Source of the DNA: Halieaceae bacterium
Lineage (GTDB): Bacteria > Pseudomonadota > Gammaproteobacteria > Pseudomonadales > Halieaceae
Direction of reading: 5' to 3'
NCBI GenBank assembly: GCA_902623175.1
Contig: CACNSR010000017.1
Coordinates: 1 to 49,612, forward strand
Length of the DNA: 49,612 bases
Of this stretch, positions 25,412 to 33,770 are shown piece by piece; position 1 is the stretch's first letter, and each line of letters starts with the position of its first letter. Under the pieces are notes generated by a model. That model was not told where the DNA came from and searched no databases. It saw only the letters and a program-made list of their open reading frames with translations. The translations under genes were made by a program, and so were the position numbers.

Positions 25412-27382
25412 ATGTCTGAACTCGATACATTGTTTGAGCAAGTTAGCGACGCTCTGCGCAATCAAAAACCTGAACGTGCAAGAGACCTCTGTGCCCAAGC
25501 ACGACAACATGCGCCTGATGATGCCCGCTTTGTTATGTTGCACGGCTTTGCGTTGCGTCGCGCTGGTGACTACGTCGGCGCAGAACCACTGCTGCGTCGA
25601 ACCCTAAACATGGAACCTTCCCTTGAAATTGCTCATCATGAATTGGGACTGGCGCTGCAGGGTTTGGGTCGACTCACCGAAGCTCGTAGATCGCTAGAGC
25701 AAGCAGTGTCTCTTAACCCCAAAATGACCGTGGCGTGGCGGGATCTGTATGAAGTGCGCGCGGCTGAAGGTGACGATGTGGGTGCAGCAGAGGCCTATCG
25801 CAACGCCATGGGTAATAAAGAACTAGACCCGCTGCTTCATAAAGCGCTCGAGCTCATGGGGCAGGGAAGACTGGGTGTTGCTGAGGGTATTTGCAGGGAG
25901 TATTTGAAGCGGCGGCCTCATGATGTAGACGCCATTCGCTTGTTGGCTGAGGTTGGTATTTCAATTGGCTCGATTGGCGAGGCGATACTGCTCCTTGAGC
26001 GTTGTCTAGACTTGGCGCCGGAATTCCATATGGCGCGGACCAATTACGTGACGGCACTGGCTCGGCATCAGCGTTTTGACGAAGCGCTGACCGAAAACGA
26101 GCGCCTTAGGGAGGCGCAGCCAAACAACCTCGGGCATCAGGTGCAATATGCAACAACGTTGTCTCTGGCCGGGCGATTCGAAATGGCGCATATTCAGTTC
26201 GCAAAGGTACTTGAGAAGGCGCCGGACAATGAACGTATTCTGACGAGCTATGGCCACTCGTTGCGTTATGGCGTCAAAGGCGAAGAGGCGATAAAGATTT
26301 ACCTCCGAGCCATAGAAGCGGAGCCTTCCGCGGGCGAGGCGTATTGGAGTTTGGCCAACCTTAAGACCTTCAGATTTGACGATACCCAGCTAGCAAGTAT
26401 GCAATCTCAGCTTGCCGCACTTAAGCAGCCCAGTGAGGACAAAGCACATTTAGCATTCGCAGTGGGTAAGGCTCTGGAAGACAGGCAGGAGTACGATCAT
26501 TCCTTTGCTGCCTACGCCGAGGGCAATGCTATAAGGCGACAGAAAAGCGGCTACGACGCTGACAAGACCAATGCGCGAGTAGGTCAGATTATCCAGCAGT
26601 GTGGAGAGAATCTTTGGGATGGCGCCGGTCATCCCTCAGATGAACCCATTTTTATTGTTGGCCTGCCTCGGGCAGGCTCAACATTGCTTGAGCAGATTTT
26701 GGCAAGCCACTCACGGGTTGAGGCCACGGCCGAGTTGCCCTTCATTGGCAGAATTATTGGTGAGATGGTGGCGGGCCGTGAACGTGGCGATGAGCCGCTC
26801 TACCCCCGTGTGCTCAACGAGTTGTCGGTTGATGAGCGCCATGCGCTAGGCCAGCAATATTTGGATCTGGCGGCGGGCTACCGTACAGGCAAGGCACGGT
26901 TCATCGATAAACTGCCAAACAACTGGGAGCATGTGGCTCTAATCAAAACGATTCTACCCAATGCAACGATTATCGATGCGCGGCGCCATCCTATGGCCGC
27001 TTGTTTTGCCAACTTCAAGCAGCTGTTTGCGCGCGGGCAGGAGTTCACATACTCGCTGGAGGACATCGGACGTTACTACGCGGACTATTTGTGCCTGATG
27101 TCTCATTGGCACGATATTTTTCCGGGGGGTCTGCTAACCGTTCAGTACGAAGACGTCGTGGATGACCTCGATATGCAGGTAAGGCAGCTCCTCTCTCATG
27201 CCAAGTTAGACTTTCAAGAGGCTTGCTTGCGATATTACGAGAAAGATCGCGCGGTGCGCACTGCCAGTTCAGAGCAGGTGAGGCAGCCTATCTACCGTGA
27301 TGCGCTGAAGTTATGGGAGCGTTACCAAGCCCATCTCGCACCACTCGAATCGACCTTGCGTGAGCGGGGCGTGCCGCTCTAG
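25412..27382 (+). CDS. TPR-repeat sulfotransferase-family protein
   Basis: A 656-residue protein. Residues 1 to about 340 are tandem tetratricopeptide repeats (for example LHGFALRRAGDYVGAEPLL, IAHHELGLALQGLGRLTEA), a protein-interaction scaffold. Residues about 410-650 are a sulfotransferase domain with the 5'-phosphosulfate loop GLPRAGST at 417-424 and the later RHPMAACFANFKQ segment that contacts the 3'-phosphate of PAPS. No signal peptide is seen, so it is probably cytoplasmic. The ATG at 25412 is favoured over a GTG at 25379; the ribosome-binding site is poor either way. This architecture recurs beside TonB receptors in marine gammaproteobacteria; its acceptor is unknown. The HisC-like gene starts 46 bp downstream. 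Confidence 0.88.
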   Translation: MSELDTLFEQVSDALRNQKPERARDLCAQARQHAPDDARFVMLHGFALRRAGDYVGAEPLLRRTLNMEPSLEIAHHELGLALQGLGRLTEARRSLEQAVSLNPKMTVAWRDLYEVRAAEGDDVGAAEAYRNAMGNKELDPLLHKALELMGQGRLGVAEGICREYLKRRPHDVDAIRLLAEVGISIGSIGEAILLLERCLDLAPEFHMARTNYVTALARHQRFDEALTENERLREAQPNNLGHQVQYATTLSLAGRFEMAHIQFAKVLEKAPDNERILTSYGHSLRYGVKGEEAIKIYLRAIEAEPSAGEAYWSLANLKTFRFDDTQLASMQSQLAALKQPSEDKAHLAFAVGKALEDRQEYDHSFAAYAEGNAIRRQKSGYDADKTNARVGQIIQQCGENLWDGAGHPSDEPIFIVGLPRAGSTLLEQILASHSRVEATAELPFIGRIIGEMVAGRERGDEPLYPRVLNELSVDERHALGQQYLDLAAGYRTGKARFIDKLPNNWEHVALIKTILPNATIIDARRHPMAACFANFKQLFARGQEFTYSLEDIGRYYADYLCLMSHWHDIFPGGLLTVQYEDVVDDLDMQVRQLLSHAKLDFQEACLRYYEKDRAVRTASSEQVRQPIYRDALKLWERYQAHLAPLESTLRERGVPL

Positions 27383-27428
27383 AAAGCCCGCGCATCGGAT
27401 GCGTGCGCGTTTCCATAGGAGAAGAACA

Positions 27429-28616
27429 ATGGCGCAGCGCTTGATAGAACCCGCGACACAACAGACACAACCCGAGGCATTGGCCGCTGCGGTGAATTTG
27501 CTCTCAGGTCGCACGGTGGGGGCGCCCTCGCTCAACCGCCGGCGGGCGCTTCAGGGGCTCGTGATGGGCACGGCGGGGCTGGCATTTTCGCCGCTGACAA
27601 TGGGGCAGGTGGAGATACCTCCAGGCCAGATCCGCCTGATGTTCAACGAAAACCCCTATGGCCCCAGTCCGAAGGCGCTGGCTGAGGTGGCCAAGATTCT
27701 GCCCAAGACTGCCTACTACCCCGGTGCCATTGAGGACGACCTCATCGGGTTGTTTATGGCACGCCACCAGCTTGATCGTGAGCAGGTGTTTTTGGCATCC
27801 GGCTCGAACGAAGGTCTTCAGGCCGCGATGATGGCCTTTGGTAAACACGGCAAGGTGATCTCACCCGCGCTGACGTACTCAGACCATCTCAATTACGCCG
27901 AGAAGCTCGGTGTCGCCGTGCACCGAATGCCGCTCCGCGACGACATGGCCATAGACCTCGAGGCCATGGCACGCGCAGTCGATGATTCCGTTAGTCTGGT
28001 ATATCTCTGCAATCCCAATAATCCGACGGGCATGGCCATCGATGGCGATGAGCTGCGAAGTTTCTGCAGAGAGGTCGCCCCCAGGGTGCCCATTTTGATC
28101 GATGAGGCTTACAACGAACTCACCGACAAGCCGGACTACACCTCGATGGTGGATCTGGTACGTGGAGGTGGCAATATTCTCATCACACGAACCTTCTCAA
28201 AGATCTTCGGTATGGCGGGGCTCCGAGTGGGCTACGGGATGGGGCATCCCGATATCGTCAGCGTGGTTAACGATAACGTGATGGCCTGGCGCAATGGTGT
28301 GGGGCTTTACGCCGCCTATCACAGCTACCTCGATGAGGACTTTGTCGCTTTTTCCCGCGACAAGATCCTGCAGGGCCGCGAGATGGTGAATGCCACGTTC
28401 CGGCGCCACGGGATTGAACCATTGCCTTCGCAGACGAGTTTTGTCTACGCCGACATCCAACGCGATGCAGATGTCTTCAAGGCCGAAATGGCCGCTCGCA
28501 ACGTGAAGATCCGTGGAGTTTACGCCGGCTATGACACGTACTCGCGGGTCAGTATGGGCCGTATTGAAGAACTTGAAATCTTTGATCGGATCTTTAGTGA
28601 GGTTTATGCGGGCTGA
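27429..28616 (+). CDS. HisC-like PLP aminotransferase with Tat-like signal
   Basis: A 395-residue fold-type I aminotransferase of the histidinol-phosphate aminotransferase group. FNENPYGPSPKAL near 72, NPNNPTGM near 195, IDEAYNEL near 223 and the PLP lysine Lys258 in TRTFSKIFGMAGLRVGY are all intact. Unlike biosynthetic HisC (about 350 residues, starting near the ENP motif), it has a 60-residue leader with NRRRALQGLVMGTAGLAFSP at 36-55, a twin-arginine signal pattern with a hydrophobic core. GGAGAAGAACA precedes ATG 27429. It follows the TPR-sulfotransferase by 46 bp, so operon membership is likely, and a terminator lies right after its stop. PLP enzymes folded with cofactor are natural Tat cargo. 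The substrate is unknown, and its position outside a his operon argues against histidine synthesis. Confidence 0.83.
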   Translation: MAQRLIEPATQQTQPEALAAAVNLLSGRTVGAPSLNRRRALQGLVMGTAGLAFSPLTMGQVEIPPGQIRLMFNENPYGPSPKALAEVAKILPKTAYYPGAIEDDLIGLFMARHQLDREQVFLASGSNEGLQAAMMAFGKHGKVISPALTYSDHLNYAEKLGVAVHRMPLRDDMAIDLEAMARAVDDSVSLVYLCNPNNPTGMAIDGDELRSFCREVAPRVPILIDEAYNELTDKPDYTSMVDLVRGGGNILITRTFSKIFGMAGLRVGYGMGHPDIVSVVNDNVMAWRNGVGLYAAYHSYLDEDFVAFSRDKILQGREMVNATFRRHGIEPLPSQTSFVYADIQRDADVFKAEMAARNVKIRGVYAGYDTYSRVSMGRIEELEIFDRIFSEVYAG

Positions 28617-28640
28617 TGGCGCCCCAGGGCGCCACTTTTT
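28617..28640 (+). terminator. Rho-independent terminator after the HisC-like gene
   Basis: TGGCGCC-CCAG-GGCGCCA forms a 7-bp stem with a tetraloop, followed by CTTTTT. It begins directly after the TGA of the aminotransferase gene and lies between two convergent genes. Confidence 0.88.
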
Positions 28641-28654
28641 ATCTCATCTTTCAG

Positions 28655-29647
28655 CTAGCGGGTGGCGAGAGCACCTGCCTCAACGGCATCCATATGGCCG
28701 GTCATTTCGTCGACCAGCAGGGGGATGATGTCCTCGGGCATATTGTGTGCCATACCCTCAATCAGCAAAAAGCGGGATTCTTGGATCAGTGACGCGGTAT
28801 GCCGCCCATGCTCTGGTGGCACCAAACCGTCATCCGCTCCGTGCAACACCAAAGTGGGTGCAACAATGGTGGCCACCGCGTCAGAGCGATCTCCGGTTTT
28901 GAAGATGGCCATCAGGTGGCGCTGCATAGTCTCTGGGTAGAACCCCCGATCTCGAATGGACTGCTCGCGGTCCGCCTCTGCTTCACCGGTGGCCAGATTG
29001 CGTAATCTCATCTCTGCCTCGTCAGTCGGTGGCGGTAGATGGGGGGCATTGGTGGTCGACATAATCGAAATCAAACTGCGCGTTTTTTCGGGGTACTGAG
29101 CTGCCACAATTTGGGCAATCATGCCGCCCATCGAAGCGCCCACAATATGCGCCTCATCGTAACCCACTATATCCATGAGTCCTGCAATATCGTCCCCCAT
29201 GTCGTTCAACGTGTAGGGCGCATTGACTGAAAAACCCAGCCGGTATTTGAGAAGTTCCCACCATAAAACGGGCTGGCCCCACTCATCGAAACGGGTCGAG
29301 GCGCCGGTGTCGCGGTTATCCAGTAACAGGATTTCATAACCCCCGTTGGCCAGCCCGGATATCAGTGCATCACCCCAGGCCACATTCGAACCTCCCAAGC
29401 CCATGATGACCACGGCCTTGGGTTTGTCGGGATCCGGCTCGACAATCCGATAAGCGATATCGAGCTCACCCACGGCAGCCATTTGCAGCGGATAGCTGTC
29501 CAGGTAGGTGCGGGAATACTCGGCTTTGCCGATTAAGGGCAGGCAGAGGGTAATCAGGCAGGTTAAAAAGATCCGCAAAACGGCGCCTCGCAGAGAAACG
29601 ACGCGGATTATACGGCGCTCAGCGTCAAACGGGCTTTGTGGTGTCAA
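28655..29647 (-). CDS. Exported or membrane-anchored alpha/beta hydrolase
   Basis: A 330-residue alpha/beta-hydrolase of the methylesterase/lipase type (RdmC-like by general pattern). A hydrophobic segment at about 22-42 (VLRIFLTCLITLCLPLIG then KAEYS) is a signal peptide or anchor. MGLGGSNVAWGD near 82-93 forms the oxyanion region, LLLDNRDTGAST is the strand-4 motif, the nucleophile is Ser172 in GASMGG, the acid is Asp in GADDGLVPPEH near 280, and the His is in EGMAHNMP near 305. An N-terminal 20 residues before the hydrophobic core is long, so a later start is possible; I see no strong ribosome-binding site. It converges on the HisC-like gene across the terminator and diverges from the P450 gene with a 174-bp gap. 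The substrate is unknown. Confidence 0.85.
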   Translation of the reverse strand: MTPQSPFDAERRIIRVVSLRGAVLRIFLTCLITLCLPLIGKAEYSRTYLDSYPLQMAAVGELDIAYRIVEPDPDKPKAVVIMGLGGSNVAWGDALISGLANGGYEILLLDNRDTGASTRFDEWGQPVLWWELLKYRLGFSVNAPYTLNDMGDDIAGLMDIVGYDEAHIVGASMGGMIAQIVAAQYPEKTRSLISIMSTTNAPHLPPPTDEAEMRLRNLATGEAEADREQSIRDRGFYPETMQRHLMAIFKTGDRSDAVATIVAPTLVLHGADDGLVPPEHGRHTASLIQESRFLLIEGMAHNMPEDIIPLLVDEMTGHMDAVEAGALATR

Positions 29648-29821
29648 ATTAAGCCGGTTGTTGAGAAACTTGCTCGCTCGCGCTCAAATACGACGCGCGA
29701 TATTTGGCCAGAAAAGACCCTTAACTGGCATGATGCGACCGTGAGTCCCATGATCTGCCCGCAGAAGATCGCCGTAGCCTTCTGCGGCCCCAACTGACGT
29801 AGCATGTGAATCAGGACCAAT

Positions 29822-31210
29822 ATGAATAGCGCAGAACCGATTCCCCATCATCCCGCTGTGAGCGATGACATTTTGCTCGATACTGGCGCGCGCGACCCGG
29901 TCTTTGATGAGATCTATCCGCGTTTGCCCGGTTTCAAGCTGGGAGTGACCAATTCCTGGACCCGCGGGCAACCCTTCGATTTTTATCGCCGTATGCGCGA
30001 AGACGCGCCAGTGATGTGGTCACAGATCAAGAAGCCGTCCTCCGGCTTCTGGTCCGTGGTGCGCTACGATGACGTCAAACACGTAGAGCTCAATCCACAG
30101 CTCTTTTCGTCCCAGCGCGGCAGCATCAACATGAGCGTGCTGCGCAACGACAAAGGCAAGGCCGAGCGGCTCATGTATGCCGCCTACAACTCGCTCATTA
30201 ACCTCGACGCAGATCTGCATCGCGACCTTCGGACCCAGCAGGCGGCTTTCTTCTTCCCCGCTTATATCGAGACCCTGAAGGAGCGTGTAGGCAAAAAGAT
30301 TGACGACTTGCTCGACGATATGGAGCGGCAGGGTCCGGTGGTGGACTTCGCCAAGCTGTTCTCCATCGAGCTGCCCATGTTCACGCTGTGCGAGATGCTC
30401 GGAGTCGACGAGGAAGACCGCGCCGACATCATCAAGTGGATGCACTACCTTGAGCTGGCCCCTCAGTTCATTACCCACCCGTTCCGGATGCTGCTCGCCG
30501 AGCCCTCGTTCCCGTTCCGCTTTGAAAAGATCCTGCACGATATGTTCAGCTACGGTGAGCGGGTGATGGCGGACCGGATCCGCAACCCGCGCGAGGATCT
30601 GCTGACCACCATTGCCAATGCCACGCTGGGCGAAAAACCCCTGTCACAGAGTTACCTCGACGGCTCTTGGCTGCTGATTATCTTTGCGGGCAACGATACT
30701 ACCCGGAATTCCCTCTCGGGCGCGATTCGCTTGCTAACCGAGTTTCCCGAGCAGCGGCAGATGGTGCTCGATGACCGGTCTTTGATCGAGCGAATGTCAC
30801 ACGAGGCACTGCGCATGGTGTCACCCGTGATGCACATGCGGCGCACCGCAATGGAAGACACTGAAATCGCCGGGCAGCGCATCGCCAAGGATGAAAAAGT
30901 GATCATGTGGTACGGCGCGGCGAACCGTGACTCCTCCGTGTTCCCCAATCCCGATCAGTTCGACATGATGCGCGACAACGTCGACAAGCATCTGGCTTTT
31001 GGCCACGGCGTGCATCGCTGCTTGGGTAATCGTGTGGCGCAGCTACAACTCAAGATGGCCTATGAGCGTATTCTCGAGCGCTTCCCCGACATCTATTGGA
31101 CCGGCAAGCAGAAGATCGAGCCGATTATTCTGGTGCATGCGATCTCGAGTCTGCAGGTCAACCTATACGGCAAAGACGGCAAGCGTCCCATTATGGTAGC
31201 GACTTCCTGA
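29822..31210 (+). CDS. Cytochrome P450
   Basis: A soluble 462-residue bacterial class I P450. The heme-binding loop FGHGVHRCLGNRVA carries the thiolate Cys400. The oxygen-activation I-helix is AGNDTTRN near 284-291, and the Glu-x-x-Arg of helix K is in SHEALRM near 323-329. The combination of HRCLG, the AGNDTTRN helix and MHMRRTAMEDTEI resembles the CYP125/142/111-like group that hydroxylates sterol side chains or terpenes (linalool 8-monooxygenase relatives); the exact CYP family needs a tree. No ferredoxin or ferredoxin reductase lies next to it, so redox partners must be encoded elsewhere. AGGA five bases before ATG supports the start. The agmatinase gene starts 121 bp downstream. Confidence 0.93.
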   Translation: MNSAEPIPHHPAVSDDILLDTGARDPVFDEIYPRLPGFKLGVTNSWTRGQPFDFYRRMREDAPVMWSQIKKPSSGFWSVVRYDDVKHVELNPQLFSSQRGSINMSVLRNDKGKAERLMYAAYNSLINLDADLHRDLRTQQAAFFFPAYIETLKERVGKKIDDLLDDMERQGPVVDFAKLFSIELPMFTLCEMLGVDEEDRADIIKWMHYLELAPQFITHPFRMLLAEPSFPFRFEKILHDMFSYGERVMADRIRNPREDLLTTIANATLGEKPLSQSYLDGSWLLIIFAGNDTTRNSLSGAIRLLTEFPEQRQMVLDDRSLIERMSHEALRMVSPVMHMRRTAMEDTEIAGQRIAKDEKVIMWYGAANRDSSVFPNPDQFDMMRDNVDKHLAFGHGVHRCLGNRVAQLQLKMAYERILERFPDIYWTGKQKIEPIILVHAISSLQVNLYGKDGKRPIMVATS

Positions 31211-31331
31211 GGAAAGCCCGCTGGTTGGCATGGAGGCTTGCTGCTGACCAGTATGGTCGTCCTCGCCTGCTTCGCCGCAGGTTATGTGATTAACTTACTT
31301 GGCCGATAATAACGACACCAGAGAAGCATAT

Positions 31332-32276
31332 ATGAGTTCACCCCCCGATCAGGCAATGCTTCGCGAAAGCCTCAAAGGCGTGACCGAGGAGGCCACCTAT
31401 GGCGGCATCCTGAGCTTCATGCGCCGTCGATACACCCACGATTTGGCCGACGCTGATGTCGCTGTGCTGGGTATTCCCTTTGATCTGGCAACCACCGCCC
31501 GTCCCGGAAGCCGATTTGGCCCACGTGGGGTACGCGAGGCGTCGGCGAGCCTCGCCTGGGAGCGCAAAGCAGTGGGATGGGGCTTCTCTCCGCTCGAAAC
31601 ACTGGCGATTGTTGATTACGGCGACTGTGACTTTGATGCGGGTAACCCCGCCGGGGTGCCTGATGAGATCTACGAGTGCGCCCGTCAGATTCTCGCCACC
31701 GATACAGCCCTCTTATCCATTGGTGGCGATCACTTCGTGTCTTACCCCCTCCTTAGAGCGCATGCCGAGAGGTATGGTGAGATGTCCTTGATCCACTTTG
31801 ACGCCCATTCCGACACTTGGGCAGAGGATAGCCAGCGGATTGATCACGGCACCATGTTCTATCACGCCGCACAGCAGGGGCTCATTTCGCCGGCACACTC
31901 CGCACAGATCGGTCTGCGCACCCACAACGATAGCGACCATGGCTTCAACATTTTTGATGCTGCTGCCGTGCACGACATGAAGCCTGCCGATCTGGCGGCA
32001 GAGGTAAAAGGCATCGTGGGTGATCGGCCTTGCTACCTGACTTTTGATATTGACTGTCTGGACCCAAGTTTTGCCCCGGGTACAGGCACGCCGGTGGTTG
32101 GCGGCCTTTCGACCCACCAGGCTATCCAGATCTTGCAGCACTTAAAGGGTATTCATCTGGTGGGTATGGACGTGGTTGAGGTAGCACCGCAATACGACGT
32201 GGGAGCGATTACATCCCTTGCTGCAGCAACCGTCGCGCTTCAGCAGCTGTGTTTATTCGCCAGCGTAGGCCAGTAA
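31332..32276 (+). CDS. speB: Agmatinase (ureohydrolase)
   Basis: Hydrolyses agmatine to putrescine and urea in the cytoplasm using two Mn ions. The 314-residue protein has all the ureohydrolase metal motifs: GGDHFVSYP, FDAHSDTW, and the Ser-Phe-Asp-like block as TFDIDCLDPSFAPGTGTPVVGG. HGTMFYHA, LIHFDAHSDT, QIGLRT and VGMDVVEVAPQYD match my recollection of E. coli SpeB closely, favouring agmatine over arginine or guanidinobutyrate. ATG 31332 is preferred, with AGAGAAG 8 bases before it; a TTG at 31299 extends the frame by 11 codons. A cupin gene begins 9 bases after its stop, behind AAGGAG. No arginine decarboxylase is in the window. A Tat-signal flavoprotein resembling spermidine dehydrogenase at 44.0 kb may also touch polyamine metabolism. 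Confidence 0.9.
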   Translation: MSSPPDQAMLRESLKGVTEEATYGGILSFMRRRYTHDLADADVAVLGIPFDLATTARPGSRFGPRGVREASASLAWERKAVGWGFSPLETLAIVDYGDCDFDAGNPAGVPDEIYECARQILATDTALLSIGGDHFVSYPLLRAHAERYGEMSLIHFDAHSDTWAEDSQRIDHGTMFYHAAQQGLISPAHSAQIGLRTHNDSDHGFNIFDAAAVHDMKPADLAAEVKGIVGDRPCYLTFDIDCLDPSFAPGTGTPVVGGLSTHQAIQILQHLKGIHLVGMDVVEVAPQYDVGAITSLAAATVALQQLCLFASVGQ

Positions 32277-32285
32277 GGAGCGATT

Positions 32286-32753
32286 GTGGGACAGGCTACA
32301 GATCAGGAAATCAAGGAAGCCCTCGAGCGAAAAGGTCACTTCGCGCTTAACTGGGAAGATCTCGATAAGATCGAGCTCCCCACCGGGGTGATTTCATCGA
32401 TGTACCGCGTCGGCGACCCGACCCGGGCAGAGTCTCCAACAGTGTTTAAGGTGTTCTATCCACCGGGCTGCACGATCGAGGCGCATACCCATGACTGTGA
32501 CTACACTGAGATCATTCTGGAGGGTTCACAGCGGGTCGGCGCGACCTGGCATCACGCCGGCGACATCCGTATCGGCTTAGCCAACCGGGGGTACGGGCCG
32601 CTGGTCGCTGGGTCTGAAGGCACCACGGTGCTGTTTATGTTTGCCTCCGGAGCCTGGCCCGCGATCAAGCTGGGCAACAACGACGGCTCGACGCTGGGCA
32701 GTGAGATTCTTGAGGCGCACTTTGAGAAGGTGCAGGCGGGTGAGGACAGCTAG
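32286..32753 (+). CDS. Small single-domain cupin protein
   Basis: A 155-residue cytoplasmic protein. One cupin core is visible: YPPGCTIEAHTHDCDYTEIILEG (residues 58-80), giving likely metal ligands His67, His69 and Glu75; the second cupin motif is degenerate and lacks an obvious His, unless His89 or His90 substitutes. The start is GTG 32286 with AAGGAG 7 bases upstream, overlapping the agmatinase stop region, so the two are co-transcribed. It might be an amine- or guanidino-related enzyme or sensor. I do not recognise a named subfamily. It does not carry the ligand pattern I know for DddQ/DddW/DddL-type DMSP lyases. Confidence 0.72.
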   Translation: MGQATDQEIKEALERKGHFALNWEDLDKIELPTGVISSMYRVGDPTRAESPTVFKVFYPPGCTIEAHTHDCDYTEIILEGSQRVGATWHHAGDIRIGLANRGYGPLVAGSEGTTVLFMFASGAWPAIKLGNNDGSTLGSEILEAHFEKVQAGEDS

Positions 32754-32786
32754 CTCATAGGGGTCGTGTGAGCCATTTACACGGAT

Positions 32787-33344
32787 CTACTCTGGCAGCG
32801 TGGCCGCAAATGCCGCGGGTGGCGGCTCCAGCTCCGTGTTTAGCGTGCCGTTCCAGCGATTCAAAAAGCCATAGAGAGACAATACGGCCACGATCTCGAC
32901 AATCTCGCGGTCTGAAAAGTGCGCCTTCAGCGCCTCAAAGTCTTCATCTGTTACTGCATTGGGCTGTAGTGCCCCATGGCAGGCAACGCGAAGCACAGCA
33001 CGCTCCGCATCGGTAAAAAGCGGCGAAGTCTCGAACTCAAACACCGCGGCGATTTTCTCTGCATCAACACCCAACTGATTCGCGCCATAACTTGTGTGGG
33101 CGGTGCAGTAGGTGCACCCCTGGGTACGACTACTGATGATGCCGATCAGTCGCTTCAGGGTGGGGTGAACTTCCCCGGTTTGCAGCACGGTGTGCACCAG
33201 ACCGCCCAGACTTTGCAGTAGCTCGGGCCAATGGCACAAACTCAACACGTCGTTGGGGAGATATCCCATCGCGCCCTCGGCCTGCTCTAAAAGGGGGGCA
33301 AGCTCGAGTATGGTTGAGGGCGCTACCGGCGGAACTCTGGACAT
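32787..33344 (-). CDS. AhpD-like/carboxymuconolactone decarboxylase-family protein
   Basis: A 185-residue all-helical protein. GCTYCTAHTS carries the redox CxxC (Cys77, Cys80) and His83, and Glu58 in QTGEVHPTLKRL is the proton-relay acid, the AhpD peroxidase-type signature ('peroxidase-related' subfamily). Such proteins act as thiol-dependent peroxidases or as small decarboxylases. GAGG 8 bases before the ATG supports the start. It converges on the cupin gene, with 33 bases between the stops, and has a 42-residue membrane-peptide gene behind it on the same strand, 91 bp upstream. No AhpC or other reductant gene is near. Confidence 0.85.
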   Translation of the reverse strand: MSRVPPVAPSTILELAPLLEQAEGAMGYLPNDVLSLCHWPELLQSLGGLVHTVLQTGEVHPTLKRLIGIISSRTQGCTYCTAHTSYGANQLGVDAEKIAAVFEFETSPLFTDAERAVLRVACHGALQPNAVTDEDFEALKAHFSDREIVEIVAVLSLYGFLNRWNGTLNTELEPPPAAFAATLPE

Positions 33345-33435
33345 TACTTGTGCCTCAGTAGTTCAGACCCTGAGGCGTCGGTTGGGATGACAGGCCGCTA
33401 GCTGAATACGGGAGCTCCACAAAGCAAACCGCCAC

Positions 33436-33564
33436 TCAGTTTTGCTTCCAGTTCTCGCCGGCCTGATCGAAATGGTCGTTGCCGCTTTCGGAGAGCTGGT
33501 GTGAGGCCACAATGGCTCCGATAATAATGATTAGTACTGCCCCAAAAATAACGCCTGGCTTCAC
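33436..33564 (-). CDS. 42-residue single-pass membrane peptide
   Basis: A short reading frame from GTG 33564 to TGA 33436. GAGGG lies 7 bases before the GTG, good spacing for initiation. The peptide begins MKPGVIFGAVLIIIIGAIVA, one clear membrane helix, followed by a polar charged tail (SHQLSESGNDHFDQ, then AGENWKQN). The hydrophobic-then-acidic layout resembles small bitopic membrane proteins that modulate larger partners. I do not recognise a family. It sits 91 bp upstream of the AhpD-like gene on the same strand and is divergent from DNA polymerase IV. Ribosome-binding site, helix and length together make it more likely a gene than chance. Confidence 0.6.
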   Translation of the reverse strand: MKPGVIFGAVLIIIIGAIVASHQLSESGNDHFDQAGENWKQN

Positions 33565-33770
33565 GATGTCGCCCTCACTAACACACAACGAGAGAGTAGC
33601 TGGCTTTGCTGAAAAAAGCGAAAGATCTCGAGTAGCGCTTAGTTTTAGGTGTGATGCCAGTCATCAGCGCATCAATAACCCCCTGGCGCATTGCTTATCG
33701 CGAGCCAGTGCTTGCCAGTGTTTGCTCGATTTGGGGTTTCAGCGTCGGGATCTCGTTGTACCCTCGCAAC

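Noticed and set aside
32286-32753. Cupin as a DMSP lyase (DddQ/DddW/DddL type)
   Set aside because: Tempting because a DmdA-like gene lies 5 kb away, but the second cupin motif and its metal His are missing and the gene is tied to agmatinase.
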